From contig JAUIKY010000002.1 of the NCBI GenBank assembly GCA_030430535.1, forward strand, positions 124,001-188,000: DNA of 64,000 bases. Direction: 5' to 3'. The stretch is from Bacteroidia bacterium (lineage in GTDB: Bacteria; Bacteroidota; Bacteroidia; Flavobacteriales; Flavobacteriaceae). Positions 44,418 to 53,454 of the stretch are shown here, piece by piece. The position numbers and the translations under genes were made by a program. The notes beneath the pieces were generated by a model. It had not been told where the DNA came from, did no database searches, and was given only the letters and a program-made list of their open reading frames with translations. The first letter of the stretch is position 1; each line of letters opens with the position of its first letter.

Positions 44418-47120
44418 TTAGTTTTCAATTTTAACCATAGACATTTTTCCGTTGTATGGTTCTGTACTTTTATTTTCAATAGCCAATCGCGCTTGGTTTA
44501 CATCATCAAATTTTTCGTAATAGATATAATATTTACTGGTATTTACATCAAAGAAAAAGTTAATATCCGTACGACCCGCCGCCACGGCTTTTCTTAAAAA
44601 TTCATCACGCTTGTTTATATCGCTGTGTACGGCCACAACCAAATAATAGCCTTCTTCCGTATGCGCAATATCTTTTACAATTTGAATATTGCTCAACTCT
44701 TCGCCATGGTCAAAATCTTCAGAAGTCAACACCGATTCACTCGGCTCGGTGAATTTCTTAATCCGCTCTAAAGCTGCTCTGTCCTTATTGTATCTGTCTT
44801 CTTGATTGTCATATAGGGCGCGTTTAATTCTACGTTTTCTTTCAATTTCTGTGGCTACTTTAATTTCAGCTAAGGTAGCATACAGATTTTCTTTAGATTC
44901 AATAATTTTGGCCTGCTCCCCTTTTAACGACTCGATGGTTTTTAAGTAGGATTGGCTAACCGAATCGCTTTTATCCCTAACCTTTTTAAATCGGTCTTGA
45001 TACAATTCTTCCAGTTCGGTTATTTTTTCATTTTGAACATTGATGGCATTATCGATTTCAGATTTTAAAGCGTCTAGAGCAGCATTTTCGGCCGAGACAC
45101 TTTTAAATGCCTTTGGCTCTTGATAAATACCCTGTTCACTTAAATCGTTTTCCTTTTTCAAATCGTCCAGGTCTTTTTGTTTGCTGGCCACTTTTTCGCT
45201 TAGCTGCTCCAGTAAAGCTTGCTGTTCTGTTTCAATAGCCGTTGAAGATTTTGCCAAATCGCTCATTTCTTGCGTTGCGGCATCCACTACAATGGGCTCC
45301 AATTGCTCAGTCTCTATTTTTGCGTCTTCTTCATTTTCGGCTTTTGCTTTTGCTTCTTCGGCTATTTGAGCTTGCTCTTCTTGTTCTGCCTTTACCCTTG
45401 CTTCTTCTGCCTGTCGAACTTGTTCCTCTTGTTCTGCTTTAACCCTTGCTTCTTCTGCTATTCGAGCCTGTTCTTCTTGTTCCGCTTTTACTCTTGCTTC
45501 TTCTGCTAATCGGGCTTGCTCTTCTTGTTCTGATTTTACCCTTGCTTCTTCTGCTAATCGGGCTTGTTCCTCTTGTTCTGCCTTTACCCTTGCTTCTTCT
45601 GCCAATCGGGCTTGCTCCTCTTGTTCTGCTTTTACTCTGGCTGCTTCTGCCAATCGGGCTTGTTCCTCTTGTTCTGCCTTTACCCTTGCTTCTTCTGCCA
45701 ATCGAGCTTGCTCTTCTTGTTCTGATTTTACCCTTGCTTCTTCTGCCAATCGGGCTTGTTCCTCTTGTTCTGCCTTTACCCTTGCTGCTTCTGCCAATCG
45801 GGCTTGCTCCTCTTGTTCTGCTTTTACTCTGGCTGCTTCTGCCAATCGGGCTTGTTCTTCTTGTTCTGCTTTTACTCTAGCTTCTTCTGCCAATCGGGCT
45901 TGCTCTTCCTCTTGGCTTTCAGCAATAGTTTCTTCTGCTAATTGAGCTTGCGCTACCAATTCCTCTTGGGCGATTGCTTCTTCGGACGTTTGAGCTTGCC
46001 CCTCCTTAACTTCTTCTTTTGTTATTTCAGTTTTAATTTCAGAAACATTGTCAGACTGCTTAGTACTATTCGTATTAGTTTTGGCTACCTGTTGCCTTGT
46101 TCTGGTTTGAGGTCTTGACACTCTTTTTCGTGCTACCGTTCTTCTTGAAGTCTTTCGTTCAGGAATCAACAAAGCCTGCTCGTCATCGTCTCCGCTATAA
46201 CTGTAGCGGTATCTGCTTTTAAATTTATAGGCCACGGTAATGTCGTGCGAATTACCAAACGATGATAAATCACCTATGGCCTTTTCATAATTGTACTCAA
46301 TGGCTATTTGACTTGTAATATTCAAACCCAATCCGGCCGACATACCATAAAGTGTATTATAACCCGCTTGTGCCCAAATACCTTTTGGAACCGTTAGCAT
46401 CAACGTGCCCGCAATAATAGTCTCTTCTTTTCTGAATTCTGACCGCAGCAATCCTGTAAACTTACTTTCATCAAAAAATCCACGGCTGTCCACATAACCC
46501 GTGTACATAATGTGCCCTTGAATCCCTTGTTTTGGATTATCCTCTATCATTTTAGATTCAGATAAATTATAAGAAACCAAATTGTTGATTGACACACCAA
46601 AATCAAAAAATCCTGTACCGTAATTTATCCCCGGATTAACGGTTATTACGGAATGGGAAGGCACATCATCCAATGATGAATCAGGGAAATTAGTAACCAC
46701 GTTCCCTTCATTAATGCCACTTTTATAAAACCCGAGGTTAAGGCCAAAGGTTAGGTTGCTTTCCCTATCAAACACGGCATTGTAAGCGAAGTTTGCTACA
46801 CCGCCAAAGGTGGTCATTACCCCATAATTTTGTTGAAAAAGTGACAGACCAGCTCCCATATTTTCATCAAACCGGCCAGCATAACCAAACAAATAGGTTT
46901 GTGGTGCATCATCAAACTGTACCCATTCCCTTTTGTTGTTAAAGCTTAAATATTTGTTTTGCTCCCTAACGAAACTAAAAGTTGGGTTTATAATGTGGCG
47001 ATTGAATTTCAACGAATTTCGGACAGGTATATCAAACGCAACAACTCCATCACCGTTTTGAGGATAGAGTTGCTGTATAAAACAGAAAAATAAAATGATA
47101 TGTAAAAGGCGTTTTATCAT
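44418..47120 (-). CDS. PorP/SprF barrel fused to 16-residue repeats and a SPOR-like tail (SprD-like)
   Basis: 900 residues. Signal peptide (MIKRLLHIILFFCFIQQLYPQ), a PorP/SprF-family barrel (about 22-305, VAFDIPVRNSLKFNRHIINP), a Lys/Arg/Thr-rich linker, twelve near-identical 16-residue units of EEQARLAEEARVKAEQ (residues 405-596), a second helical region (600-800) and a C-terminal domain (about 815-900, EGYYLVVAVHSDINKRDEFL, then SKYYIYYEKFDDVNQARLA) like SPOR domains, which bind peptidoglycan. It could link an outer-membrane barrel to the cell wall across the periplasm. Its place upstream of the adhesin fits SprD, but the match is by architecture only. Confidence 0.78.
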   Translation of the reverse strand: MIKRLLHIILFFCFIQQLYPQNGDGVVAFDIPVRNSLKFNRHIINPTFSFVREQNKYLSFNNKREWVQFDDAPQTYLFGYAGRFDENMGAGLSLFQQNYGVMTTFGGVANFAYNAVFDRESNLTFGLNLGFYKSGINEGNVVTNFPDSSLDDVPSHSVITVNPGINYGTGFFDFGVSINNLVSYNLSESKMIEDNPKQGIQGHIMYTGYVDSRGFFDESKFTGLLRSEFRKEETIIAGTLMLTVPKGIWAQAGYNTLYGMSAGLGLNITSQIAIEYNYEKAIGDLSSFGNSHDITVAYKFKSRYRYSYSGDDDEQALLIPERKTSRRTVARKRVSRPQTRTRQQVAKTNTNSTKQSDNVSEIKTEITKEEVKEGQAQTSEEAIAQEELVAQAQLAEETIAESQEEEQARLAEEARVKAEQEEQARLAEAARVKAEQEEQARLAEAARVKAEQEEQARLAEEARVKSEQEEQARLAEEARVKAEQEEQARLAEAARVKAEQEEQARLAEEARVKAEQEEQARLAEEARVKSEQEEQARLAEEARVKAEQEEQARIAEEARVKAEQEEQVRQAEEARVKAEQEEQAQIAEEAKAKAENEEDAKIETEQLEPIVVDAATQEMSDLAKSSTAIETEQQALLEQLSEKVASKQKDLDDLKKENDLSEQGIYQEPKAFKSVSAENAALDALKSEIDNAINVQNEKITELEELYQDRFKKVRDKSDSVSQSYLKTIESLKGEQAKIIESKENLYATLAEIKVATEIERKRRIKRALYDNQEDRYNKDRAALERIKKFTEPSESVLTSEDFDHGEELSNIQIVKDIAHTEEGYYLVVAVHSDINKRDEFLRKAVAAGRTDINFFFDVNTSKYYIYYEKFDDVNQARLAIENKSTEPYNGKMSMVKIEN
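45333..45908 (-). repeat. Tandem repeat, 12 x 48 bp
   Basis: Twelve 48-bp units without gaps, most differing at a few bases only (EEQARL or EEQARI; EEARV or EAARV; VKAEQ or VKSEQ); the last is most diverged (EEQAQIAEEAKAKAEN). They code for a charged, probably coiled-coil rod. Recent copy-number change is likely, and slippage may vary the length between strains. Confidence 0.92.
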
Positions 47121-47121
47121 G

Positions 47122-48564
47122 TTATTTAATCACTGTTATTGAGCCTTTTTTTTCACTCCCGTTTTGAGGTTTTATAATGTAATAATACACTGGATTTATA
47201 TCTTTAAAATCCATTTGATCTTCAGGCCAATTATTTTGGTAATTATTGGTTTGCAGCACTACTTTTCCTTGGGCACTGAAAATGGTGATTTCGGTACCCG
47301 AACCATTTATATATTGTTGCGGGATAACCCAGGTATCGTTGGTCCCATCTCCATTCGGACTAATTAAATTAGGAATTTCGGCCACATCCGGGAACGGATT
47401 TTGCACCATAAAACTGTGTTCTGTTGAAGACAAACAATCGGCAGTTTGATTTACCACCACTTTATAATTTCCTGTTTGGCTGATAACATAACTACTAGTT
47501 GTTACCGAGGTAATTAGCGATTCATTCAAATACCATTCAAATTCAGGATTATTCGCATCGGTGGTTACGGTAACTTCCAACGTTTCATTTTCGTCAATCA
47601 TTTCAACCGCTTCAGCATCAATACTGCTGGAAAACCCAGTACTATCTAAGTTAATCGATGCCGAAGTGGTGCATTCTCCCAAATCAACGGTTACTGAATA
47701 AGTTCCAGATTCTTTAGTTTCATACATTTGATTAGTAGCCCCTTCAATAGCCTCTCCATCTTTATACCACTGGTAACTATTACCATTAACAGCACTTAAA
47801 ACCGTTGGGCCTTCACCGGAACAAAACAGGTTGCCTTTACTGGAATTAATTTCGAATGAACTTTGCGAATTGGCCTGACTGATGGTTACACGGTTTGAAA
47901 ATGAATTGGAAGTACAAGTACCATAATTGGTTTCCGCAAAATAAGTGCCTGGTTCGCTAACCGAAAGTGTAGCGCCTTCAGCAACAAAAACAGAAGTAGT
48001 AGGGCTGGTTTCTTTGTACCAATTGTAAGTTAGTGAAGGGTATTGAAGTGGCGAATCGTTATTTTCATCCACTCGGCTATCAATCGTCAGCAAGTAACTT
48101 CCACCAGCACAAAATGTACCTGTTGCAATTAAATTGTTTATGGTAAACGGGGTGTCCTGTATTTTATAATAAGCCGCAAAAGCATTTGAAGGTGTACTTG
48201 ATGCTGCGGGAGCTGTACTTTTTATTTTGATTTTATAGCCTTCACCAGACATGGTGGTTGGCATGGCAAAACTTAATGTAGCGGGTGAGGTTGTTACCTC
48301 TCCGGCATTTGAGGTATAAATAGTTGTGGCCTCAGTAAAATCCCCATTGTTATCAGAAAGCTCGATAATGAATTGATTCGAGCCACTCAATGCTGTATCT
48401 GGGGAAAAACTAAAAGTAACGTTGTACGTGTTGAACGAAGGACTGGCACAGGCCTGGGTAAAGCCTAAACTTGGTTTTCCTATAACAATTTGCGCGTTGC
48501 CTCTCTGAGATAATGACAGGAACAAAACCAGAACAAGAAAACTAATTTTAGCAACATTCTTCAT
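47122..48564 (-). CDS. Type IX secreted protein with type B sorting domain (SprC-like)
   Basis: 480 residues. Signal peptide to AQ; an N-terminal domain starting IVIGKPSLGFTQACASPSFN; two Ig/PKD-like domains (YQWYKDGEAIEGATNQMYET, and FEWYLNESLITSVTTSSYVI); and the C-terminal sorting domain (about 400-480, LISPNGDGTNDTWVIP, EITIFSAQGKVV, INPVYYYIIKPQNGSEKKG). The sorting domain means export by the type IX system. It starts 152 bases after the beta-helix gene stops and its stop is one base from the start of the SprD-like gene. A role next to the adhesin is inferred from order. Confidence 0.85.
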   Translation of the reverse strand: MKNVAKISFLVLVLFLSLSQRGNAQIVIGKPSLGFTQACASPSFNTYNVTFSFSPDTALSGSNQFIIELSDNNGDFTEATTIYTSNAGEVTTSPATLSFAMPTTMSGEGYKIKIKSTAPAASSTPSNAFAAYYKIQDTPFTINNLIATGTFCAGGSYLLTIDSRVDENNDSPLQYPSLTYNWYKETSPTTSVFVAEGATLSVSEPGTYFAETNYGTCTSNSFSNRVTISQANSQSSFEINSSKGNLFCSGEGPTVLSAVNGNSYQWYKDGEAIEGATNQMYETKESGTYSVTVDLGECTTSASINLDSTGFSSSIDAEAVEMIDENETLEVTVTTDANNPEFEWYLNESLITSVTTSSYVISQTGNYKVVVNQTADCLSSTEHSFMVQNPFPDVAEIPNLISPNGDGTNDTWVIPQQYINGSGTEITIFSAQGKVVLQTNNYQNNWPEDQMDFKDINPVYYYIIKPQNGSEKKGSITVIK

Positions 48565-48716
48565 TTCCGCACAATTTTATTTTATTCAATAAAAACACCC
48601 TAAAAACATCATCTCTTTAACCCTTGGTATGGGCCATACAGAATTTCCAGATTCATGAATAAAATAAAAAAGGAAAGTGAGTAAATTTGGGGCATTCGTC
48701 ACTAATTATATAAACA

Positions 48717-50045
48717 TTAATCAATTGTTCTCAAGTCAGGGTCAACCTCGTTTGAAGCAATAATTTTGTTGATTCGCAATCTAAAATCCGGCCTTCTTTC
48801 GTTGCGTATATCAATAAAGGTTTCAGCGTTTGAACTTTTGGAATACACATTGAAGAACGCACTGTTACCGTACCAGTTCTCCAAATCTTCATTATTGGCG
48901 TTATTTTCAACAAAAATATTTCCGTTACAATTGTTGAAATACATTGAAGTAAACTTTATTTTTTCCAGATTTTCTTGGTTAATGCTAATTTTATCTTCTA
49001 AAATTACAGCAGGATTAAATCCAGAAATAACACTTTTGTTCATATCCAAAGAAGCATAGTCGCCCACATACACCGCAGCTTTTACAAGCCCCATTTTTAT
49101 ATCGGTTTCCAAATCTTCACTATCGTTAAGGAACGTAATGTTTTTAGCTACAACGGATGTTGCCTTTTTTGAAAAGTCGATATCTTCTTTTCTTTCATAA
49201 GAAGCCACCTTTAAACATCTTGACCCGGTACTGTTTGAAACGTAAGGTGAACGTACCGCTAAAGAGTTGGTTAAGTTACACTGAGCACCGAAATTAAATT
49301 TGAAATCGTTGTTGCTGCATCGGTAAGACACTATATTTAGCATGTTTACCTGTCCACCCCAAGCTTCGATTGCATTTCCTGCAGAATATGAAACCATGAC
49401 ATTTTCTAAGATGGTAGCGTTACCAACTCCGGCCAATAGCAAACCATTAAAATGTTCTCCATTAGCAAGGCGTTTTCCTGCAAATTCAATTCTAACATAT
49501 TTTAATATACCTGAATTGTCAGCCGTGTTTTCTCCACCATAATTGGCACTGGCATAACTTGAAGGTACAAGTTCTGGGTAAAATTTCACTGCCGAACCAT
49601 TTCCGAATTTATTGGTTGGCGCTTCACCCAACAAAACAATTCCACCCCAGTCTCCAGCCCTTTTCACTGTGCGGTTTGAAGTAAAAACAATAGGATCGGT
49701 TTGAAGGCCCGAAGCCATGATTTTAGCACCCTTAGTTACGGTAAGTGACCCGTTTGATTTATAATCGCCCATAATAACCGCTCCCGGTTCTATGGTTAAC
49801 GTGGCTCCATTGGTAACAAATACGTTACCCAACAACAAGTACACTTCTCCTTTTACTAAAGTGGTATTTGCTGTGATATTTCCTGCCAAAATTTTTGTAG
49901 GTTCTCCATAATCTGATTGGGTGGATTTAAAGTCCGTCCAATTGTTAAGCCAATTTTCTGAACCTACTATCCCTTTTTCCTGTTGAGAGAAGAGGTTTCC
50001 TGTTACAAAAAGAAATATGAAAATGATTTGGGTAAAGTTTTTCAT
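48717..50045 (-). CDS. Secreted parallel beta-helix protein, unknown function
   Basis: 442 residues with signal peptide MKNFTQIIFIFLFVTGNLFS. The middle (about 50-330) has short strands with Gly, Asn and Val in regular steps (LLGNVFVTNGATLTIEPGAVI, GSLTVTKGAKIMASG, GDWGGIVLLGEAPTN), the pattern of a right-handed beta-helix. No sorting domain of type A or B is visible at the C-terminus (ASNEVDPDLRTID), so it may be periplasmic or leave by another way. It is the first gene of the adhesin operon by position. Proteins of this type are common in Flavobacteriaceae without known role. Confidence 0.75.
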   Translation of the reverse strand: MKNFTQIIFIFLFVTGNLFSQQEKGIVGSENWLNNWTDFKSTQSDYGEPTKILAGNITANTTLVKGEVYLLLGNVFVTNGATLTIEPGAVIMGDYKSNGSLTVTKGAKIMASGLQTDPIVFTSNRTVKRAGDWGGIVLLGEAPTNKFGNGSAVKFYPELVPSSYASANYGGENTADNSGILKYVRIEFAGKRLANGEHFNGLLLAGVGNATILENVMVSYSAGNAIEAWGGQVNMLNIVSYRCSNNDFKFNFGAQCNLTNSLAVRSPYVSNSTGSRCLKVASYERKEDIDFSKKATSVVAKNITFLNDSEDLETDIKMGLVKAAVYVGDYASLDMNKSVISGFNPAVILEDKISINQENLEKIKFTSMYFNNCNGNIFVENNANNEDLENWYGNSAFFNVYSKSSNAETFIDIRNERRPDFRLRINKIIASNEVDPDLRTID

Positions 50046-50100
50046 AGTTATCTTATTTTATTATTTAAACTCGTTATGATTTTTCCTTAAAATTACAAAC

Positions 50101-50131
50101 CAAAAATACAAAAAAACCTATGAAATACCAA
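50101..50131 (-). promoter_or_regulatory. Candidate promoter of the adhesin operon
   Basis: On the minus strand TTG (complement of 50129-50131), a 20-base spacer and TATTTTTG (complement of 50101-50108). One base longer than the ideal spacer. The leader to the first ATG is about 50 bases. Confidence 0.5.
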
Positions 50132-50328
50132 TTATTTCGTTGAAATGCACTTTTTTAACAAATTCATGACTTAAAAGTATCGACAAAAGACTGTTTTGTG
50201 CGTATTTAAAAATATAAAAGAAGAATATACTGTAAGTAGGTGTTAAAGTATATAACAATGAAACACTGTTTACTCTTTAATATTTGTCAACAAATGGTTT
50301 GGTAAAATCAGTAAAAAAAGGTTGTCTA

Positions 50329-50775
50329 CTACCTAAACTCACTGTATTGATGCAACGATTTCATGATTTCTTCATAAAACAGAATAGCAGCAATTAAGTT
50401 TTTTGTATCAGAATAGGGTAAATACACATGATGAAACTCTGTAGATTTTTCTAAATAGTCATCTGTATTTTCAAATTGGTCATCCAACCCTTTTCTGTTA
50501 TCAGAATCATTTGGTATACCCAAAGTAGTCATGGTTATACCTGGCTTTGTAGCAAAAGCAATGTAAGGCAATGTTTTTACCAAAACTTGGTTACGTTCTG
50601 TATAAAGATCAATCAATTCACCTTTTTGCATACGATCAAGCTCTTGCTTATTATGGTATTTTTTAATGCTGATCTTTTCACTAATTATGCTTTTGGCTTC
50701 CTTCTTTTTTTGGGCAAAACCTATGCCCGTTACTAAACACAGACCAAAACTGATAATGAAAACTTTTAATTTCAT
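50329..50775 (-). CDS. Small secreted protein, unknown function
   Basis: 148 residues with signal peptide MKLKVFIISFGLCLVTGIGFA. The mature part is Lys-rich at first (QKKKEAKSIISEKISIKKYHN) then mixed, with KGELIDLYTERNQVLVKTLPYIAFAT and a helical end (AAILFYEEIMKSLHQYSEF). No family recognised. It stands alone between the adhesin operon and aroC, each separated by over 200 bases of AT-rich sequence. Confidence 0.65.
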   Translation of the reverse strand: MKLKVFIISFGLCLVTGIGFAQKKKEAKSIISEKISIKKYHNKQELDRMQKGELIDLYTERNQVLVKTLPYIAFATKPGITMTTLGIPNDSDNRKGLDDQFENTDDYLEKSTEFHHVYLPYSDTKNLIAAILFYEEIMKSLHQYSEFR

Positions 50776-50987
50776 GGTTAAGATTTAAGGGATTAAAGTA
50801 CAAATCTATGCAATTAATCGTTAAAAACAAGCGTTTTATCGAATTTTTTGAAAAATTTTTCAAAAACAAAGGCCTTTTGTACTGCTTTGTTACATAAGGC
50901 CTTAAGTTTAATTGTCAGTAATTTAATGTTAAAGATTAAAATACTTTGCTTCTATTTTCGTTCTTTAACCATTTAAATGCATTCAAC

Positions 50988-52046
50988 TTAATACATTTTA
51001 TTGATAAGGTAAAAATCTGCCAAAACCAATGCAGCCATCGCCTCTACAATTGGTACCGCTCTTGGCACTACACAGGGGTCGTGCCTTCCTTTTCCTTGCA
51101 TTTCAACAGTGTTGCCTTCCTTATCTATGGTTTCATATTTTTGGATCAGTGTCGCCACAGGCTTAAATGCGACATTAAAATAAATGTCCATGCCATTACT
51201 TATACCACCTTGAATGCCTCCAGAATAGTTGGTTTTTGTGGAGCCATCGTTATTAAAAGTATCATTGTGGTCGCTACCATACATGGTGCTACCATAAAAA
51301 CCACTGCCATACTCAAATCCCTTAACAGCGTTTATAGATAACATGGCTTTTCCCAATTCGGCATGCAGTTTATCAAAAACCGGTTCGCCCAACCCAACAG
51401 GCACATTCTTAATCACACAACTTACAATACCTCCAACAGTATCGCCTTTACTTCTTACTTCTTTTATATACGATTCCATTTCAGCAGCCATGTTTTGGTC
51501 TGGACAACGTACAATATTCGACTCGATTTGGTTGAGATCCAACTCCGTGTAAGGCTTATCCAATTTCATGGTTCCCACCGCCGAAACATAGGCTTTTATA
51601 TCAACACCTTTTAATACCTGTTTGGCAATAGCGCCTGCCACTACCCTACACGCCGTTTCGCGGGCCGAACTACGACCACCGCCACGGTAATCACGCAAGC
51701 CGTATTTTTTATCGTAAGTGTAATCGGCATGACTGGGCCTGTAACTATCTTTTATATGTGAATAGTCGTGTGACTTTTGGTTGGTGTTTTCAATAACAAA
51801 ACCGATGGGAGTGCCAGTGGTTTTGCCTTCAAAAATTCCCGAATGAAACTTTACGGCATCGGGCTCTTTACGTTGGGTTACAATGGCCGACTGCCCTGGC
51901 TTACGCCGTGCCAAATCATTCTGGATAGCATCAAGATCCAATTCAATTCCTGGAGGGCAACCATCAATTACACCACCCAAAGCAGGGCCGTGCGATTCAC
52001 CATAAGTTGTTAGATTAAATAATTTTCCGAAGGAATTTCCAGCCAT
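50988..52046 (-). CDS. aroC: Chorismate synthase
   Basis: Last step of the shikimate pathway: EPSP to chorismate, needing reduced FMN. All signature regions are present: [18 protein letters not shown] at the N-terminus, [51 protein letters not shown] and [20 protein letters not shown]. 352 residues, normal. It is a single gene, not beside other aro genes. Confidence 0.97.
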   Translation of the reverse strand: MAGNSFGKLFNLTTYGESHGPALGGVIDGCPPGIELDLDAIQNDLARRKPGQSAIVTQRKEPDAVKFHSGIFEGKTTGTPIGFVIENTNQKSHDYSHIKDSYRPSHADYTYDKKYGLRDYRGGGRSSARETACRVVAGAIAKQVLKGVDIKAYVSAVGTMKLDKPYTELDLNQIESNIVRCPDQNMAAEMESYIKEVRSKGDTVGGIVSCVIKNVPVGLGEPVFDKLHAELGKAMLSINAVKGFEYGSGFYGSTMYGSDHNDTFNNDGSTKTNYSGGIQGGISNGMDIYFNVAFKPVATLIQKYETIDKEGNTVEMQGKGRHDPCVVPRAVPIVEAMAALVLADFYLINKMY

Positions 52047-52299
52047 AAGTTCTCAATTTTCCGCTAAAATAAAGTTTTTTTAGCATATAACTCACCGTTA
52101 ATACCGTTCTCTTCAGTAAAGGGTTCCTTTTTTATTAACGAGGTTTAATTATGCTTTCAGTTTCAATAAACTTACACCCTTATTTAACAATCATCTAAAT
52201 AACACTGCCTTAACAATATACTGACATACAAATAATTATCAGATAATGTTTACATAATACTAAATGGTGTAATTTGTAAGAAACCAATCGCCAACTATT

Positions 52300-53142
52300 T
52301 TGAAGATAAAAAGAAAACTAGAAATTGCTGTAATATCAGATGTTCACTTGGGAACTTATAGTTGCCATGCCAAGCATTTGCTCACCTATTTAAATAGTAT
52401 CGAACCCAAAAAACTAATACTCAATGGTGATATTATCGATATTTGGCAATTCAGCAAACGGTATTTCCCAAAGCCCCACTTAAAAGTGATTAAAAAAATA
52501 ATGAACATGGCGGCTAATGGCGTTGAAGTGATTTACATTACGGGCAACCATGACGAAATGCTGAGGAAGTTTAGCAACACTACCATAGGAAATATTTCTA
52601 TTGTTGATAAGGCAGTTTTAGAACTTGATGGCAAACGGGCGTGGTTTTTTCATGGTGATGTTTTCGATATTTCCATCCAAAATGCCAAATGGCTAGCCAA
52701 ATTGGGCGGCTATGGCTACGACCTTTTAATTCTAATCAACCGCTTTGTAAATTGGTGCTTAGAAAAACGCGGCAAGGAACGCTATTCACTCTCTAAAAAA
52801 ATAAAAAATGGAGTAAAGGGCGCTGTAAAATATATCAACGATTACGAAACCGTTATTTCCGATTTGGCCATAGAAAACGGGTATGATTATGTGATTTGCG
52901 GACACATACACCAACCTAAAATGGTTTACAAAGAAAATAAACAAGGTAAAACCATGTACCTGAATTCAGGCGATTGGGTTGAAAACTTTACGGCTTTGGA
53001 GTACCAATTTAAACGTTGGAAAGTTTACAACTTTAGTAAAGACAAGTTGGCCCCATTTGTTGTTGAAGACGAAATTGTTGACATGGAAATTAAAGACCTC
53101 ATTGCCGCCATTACTATTGTAGAGCAACATGCCAAAAAGTAA
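52300..53142 (+). CDS. Metallophosphoesterase, UDP-2,3-diacylglucosamine diphosphatase (LpxH-like)
   Basis: 280-residue two-metal phosphoesterase. Metal ligands: Asp14 and His16 (SDVHLG), Asp44 (LNGDIID), Asn83 and His84 (TGNHDE), His118 (HGD), His202 and His204 (GHIHQP). The pattern is that of LpxH-like enzymes that split UDP-diacyl-GlcN in lipid A synthesis, but homologues with other lipid substrates exist. The start must be the TTG at 52300: a stop codon lies upstream at 52270-52272, and no ATG precedes the DVHLG motif. Neighbours are unrelated. Confidence 0.85.
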   Translation: MKIKRKLEIAVISDVHLGTYSCHAKHLLTYLNSIEPKKLILNGDIIDIWQFSKRYFPKPHLKVIKKIMNMAANGVEVIYITGNHDEMLRKFSNTTIGNISIVDKAVLELDGKRAWFFHGDVFDISIQNAKWLAKLGGYGYDLLILINRFVNWCLEKRGKERYSLSKKIKNGVKGAVKYINDYETVISDLAIENGYDYVICGHIHQPKMVYKENKQGKTMYLNSGDWVENFTALEYQFKRWKVYNFSKDKLAPFVVEDEIVDMEIKDLIAAITIVEQHAKK

Positions 53143-53254
53143 ATCTTTATTATCTAGTTACAGATTAAAACCTACCCCTGTCGCAGATAGTTATCAGAAG
53201 TCATCAGGATTCTTTGCGGATGCTTTAGTTTCTATAAATATTTTAAGTATACTT

Positions 53255-53371
53255 TGTCATTTCGAACATTTGATATTAAGAGGAGCAAACATGGTTTGCG
53301 GTAAGTATCGAGAAATCTCATCGTAAACCTATAATTATGAGATTCCTCCTCGTGCCTCGTTCGGAATGACA
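53255..53371. repeat. Dispersed palindromic repeat, copy 2
   Basis: A 117-bp element between two convergent genes in a gap of about 310 bases. Ends TGTCATTTCGAAC and GTTCGGAATGACA are complementary at 12 of 13 positions. An inner perfect pair is AATCTCAT with ATGAGATT. It shares its ends and the AATCTCAT core with 4481-4567. The gap holds no gene. Confidence 0.6.
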
Positions 53372-53454
53372 CTTACTCACTAAAAGATTTTCGTTATTGC
53401 TTTAAAAATATAGATTTCAAATTCTTGGTGGTTTGTTTGCTAAATACTTCCGTT

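Noticed and set aside
45446-45880. Long plus-strand Leu-rich open frame
   Set aside because: It is the antisense of the 48-bp repeat; the Leu-rich product comes only from the repeat composition. The minus-strand frame runs through the full 900-residue protein.
45333-45908. Possible CRISPR array
   Set aside because: The 48-bp units are directly adjacent with no spacers and code in one frame within a gene.
53129-53326. Plus-strand 65-codon frame after the phosphoesterase gene
   Set aside because: It overlaps the end of the phosphoesterase gene and runs through a palindromic repeat; no protein likeness.
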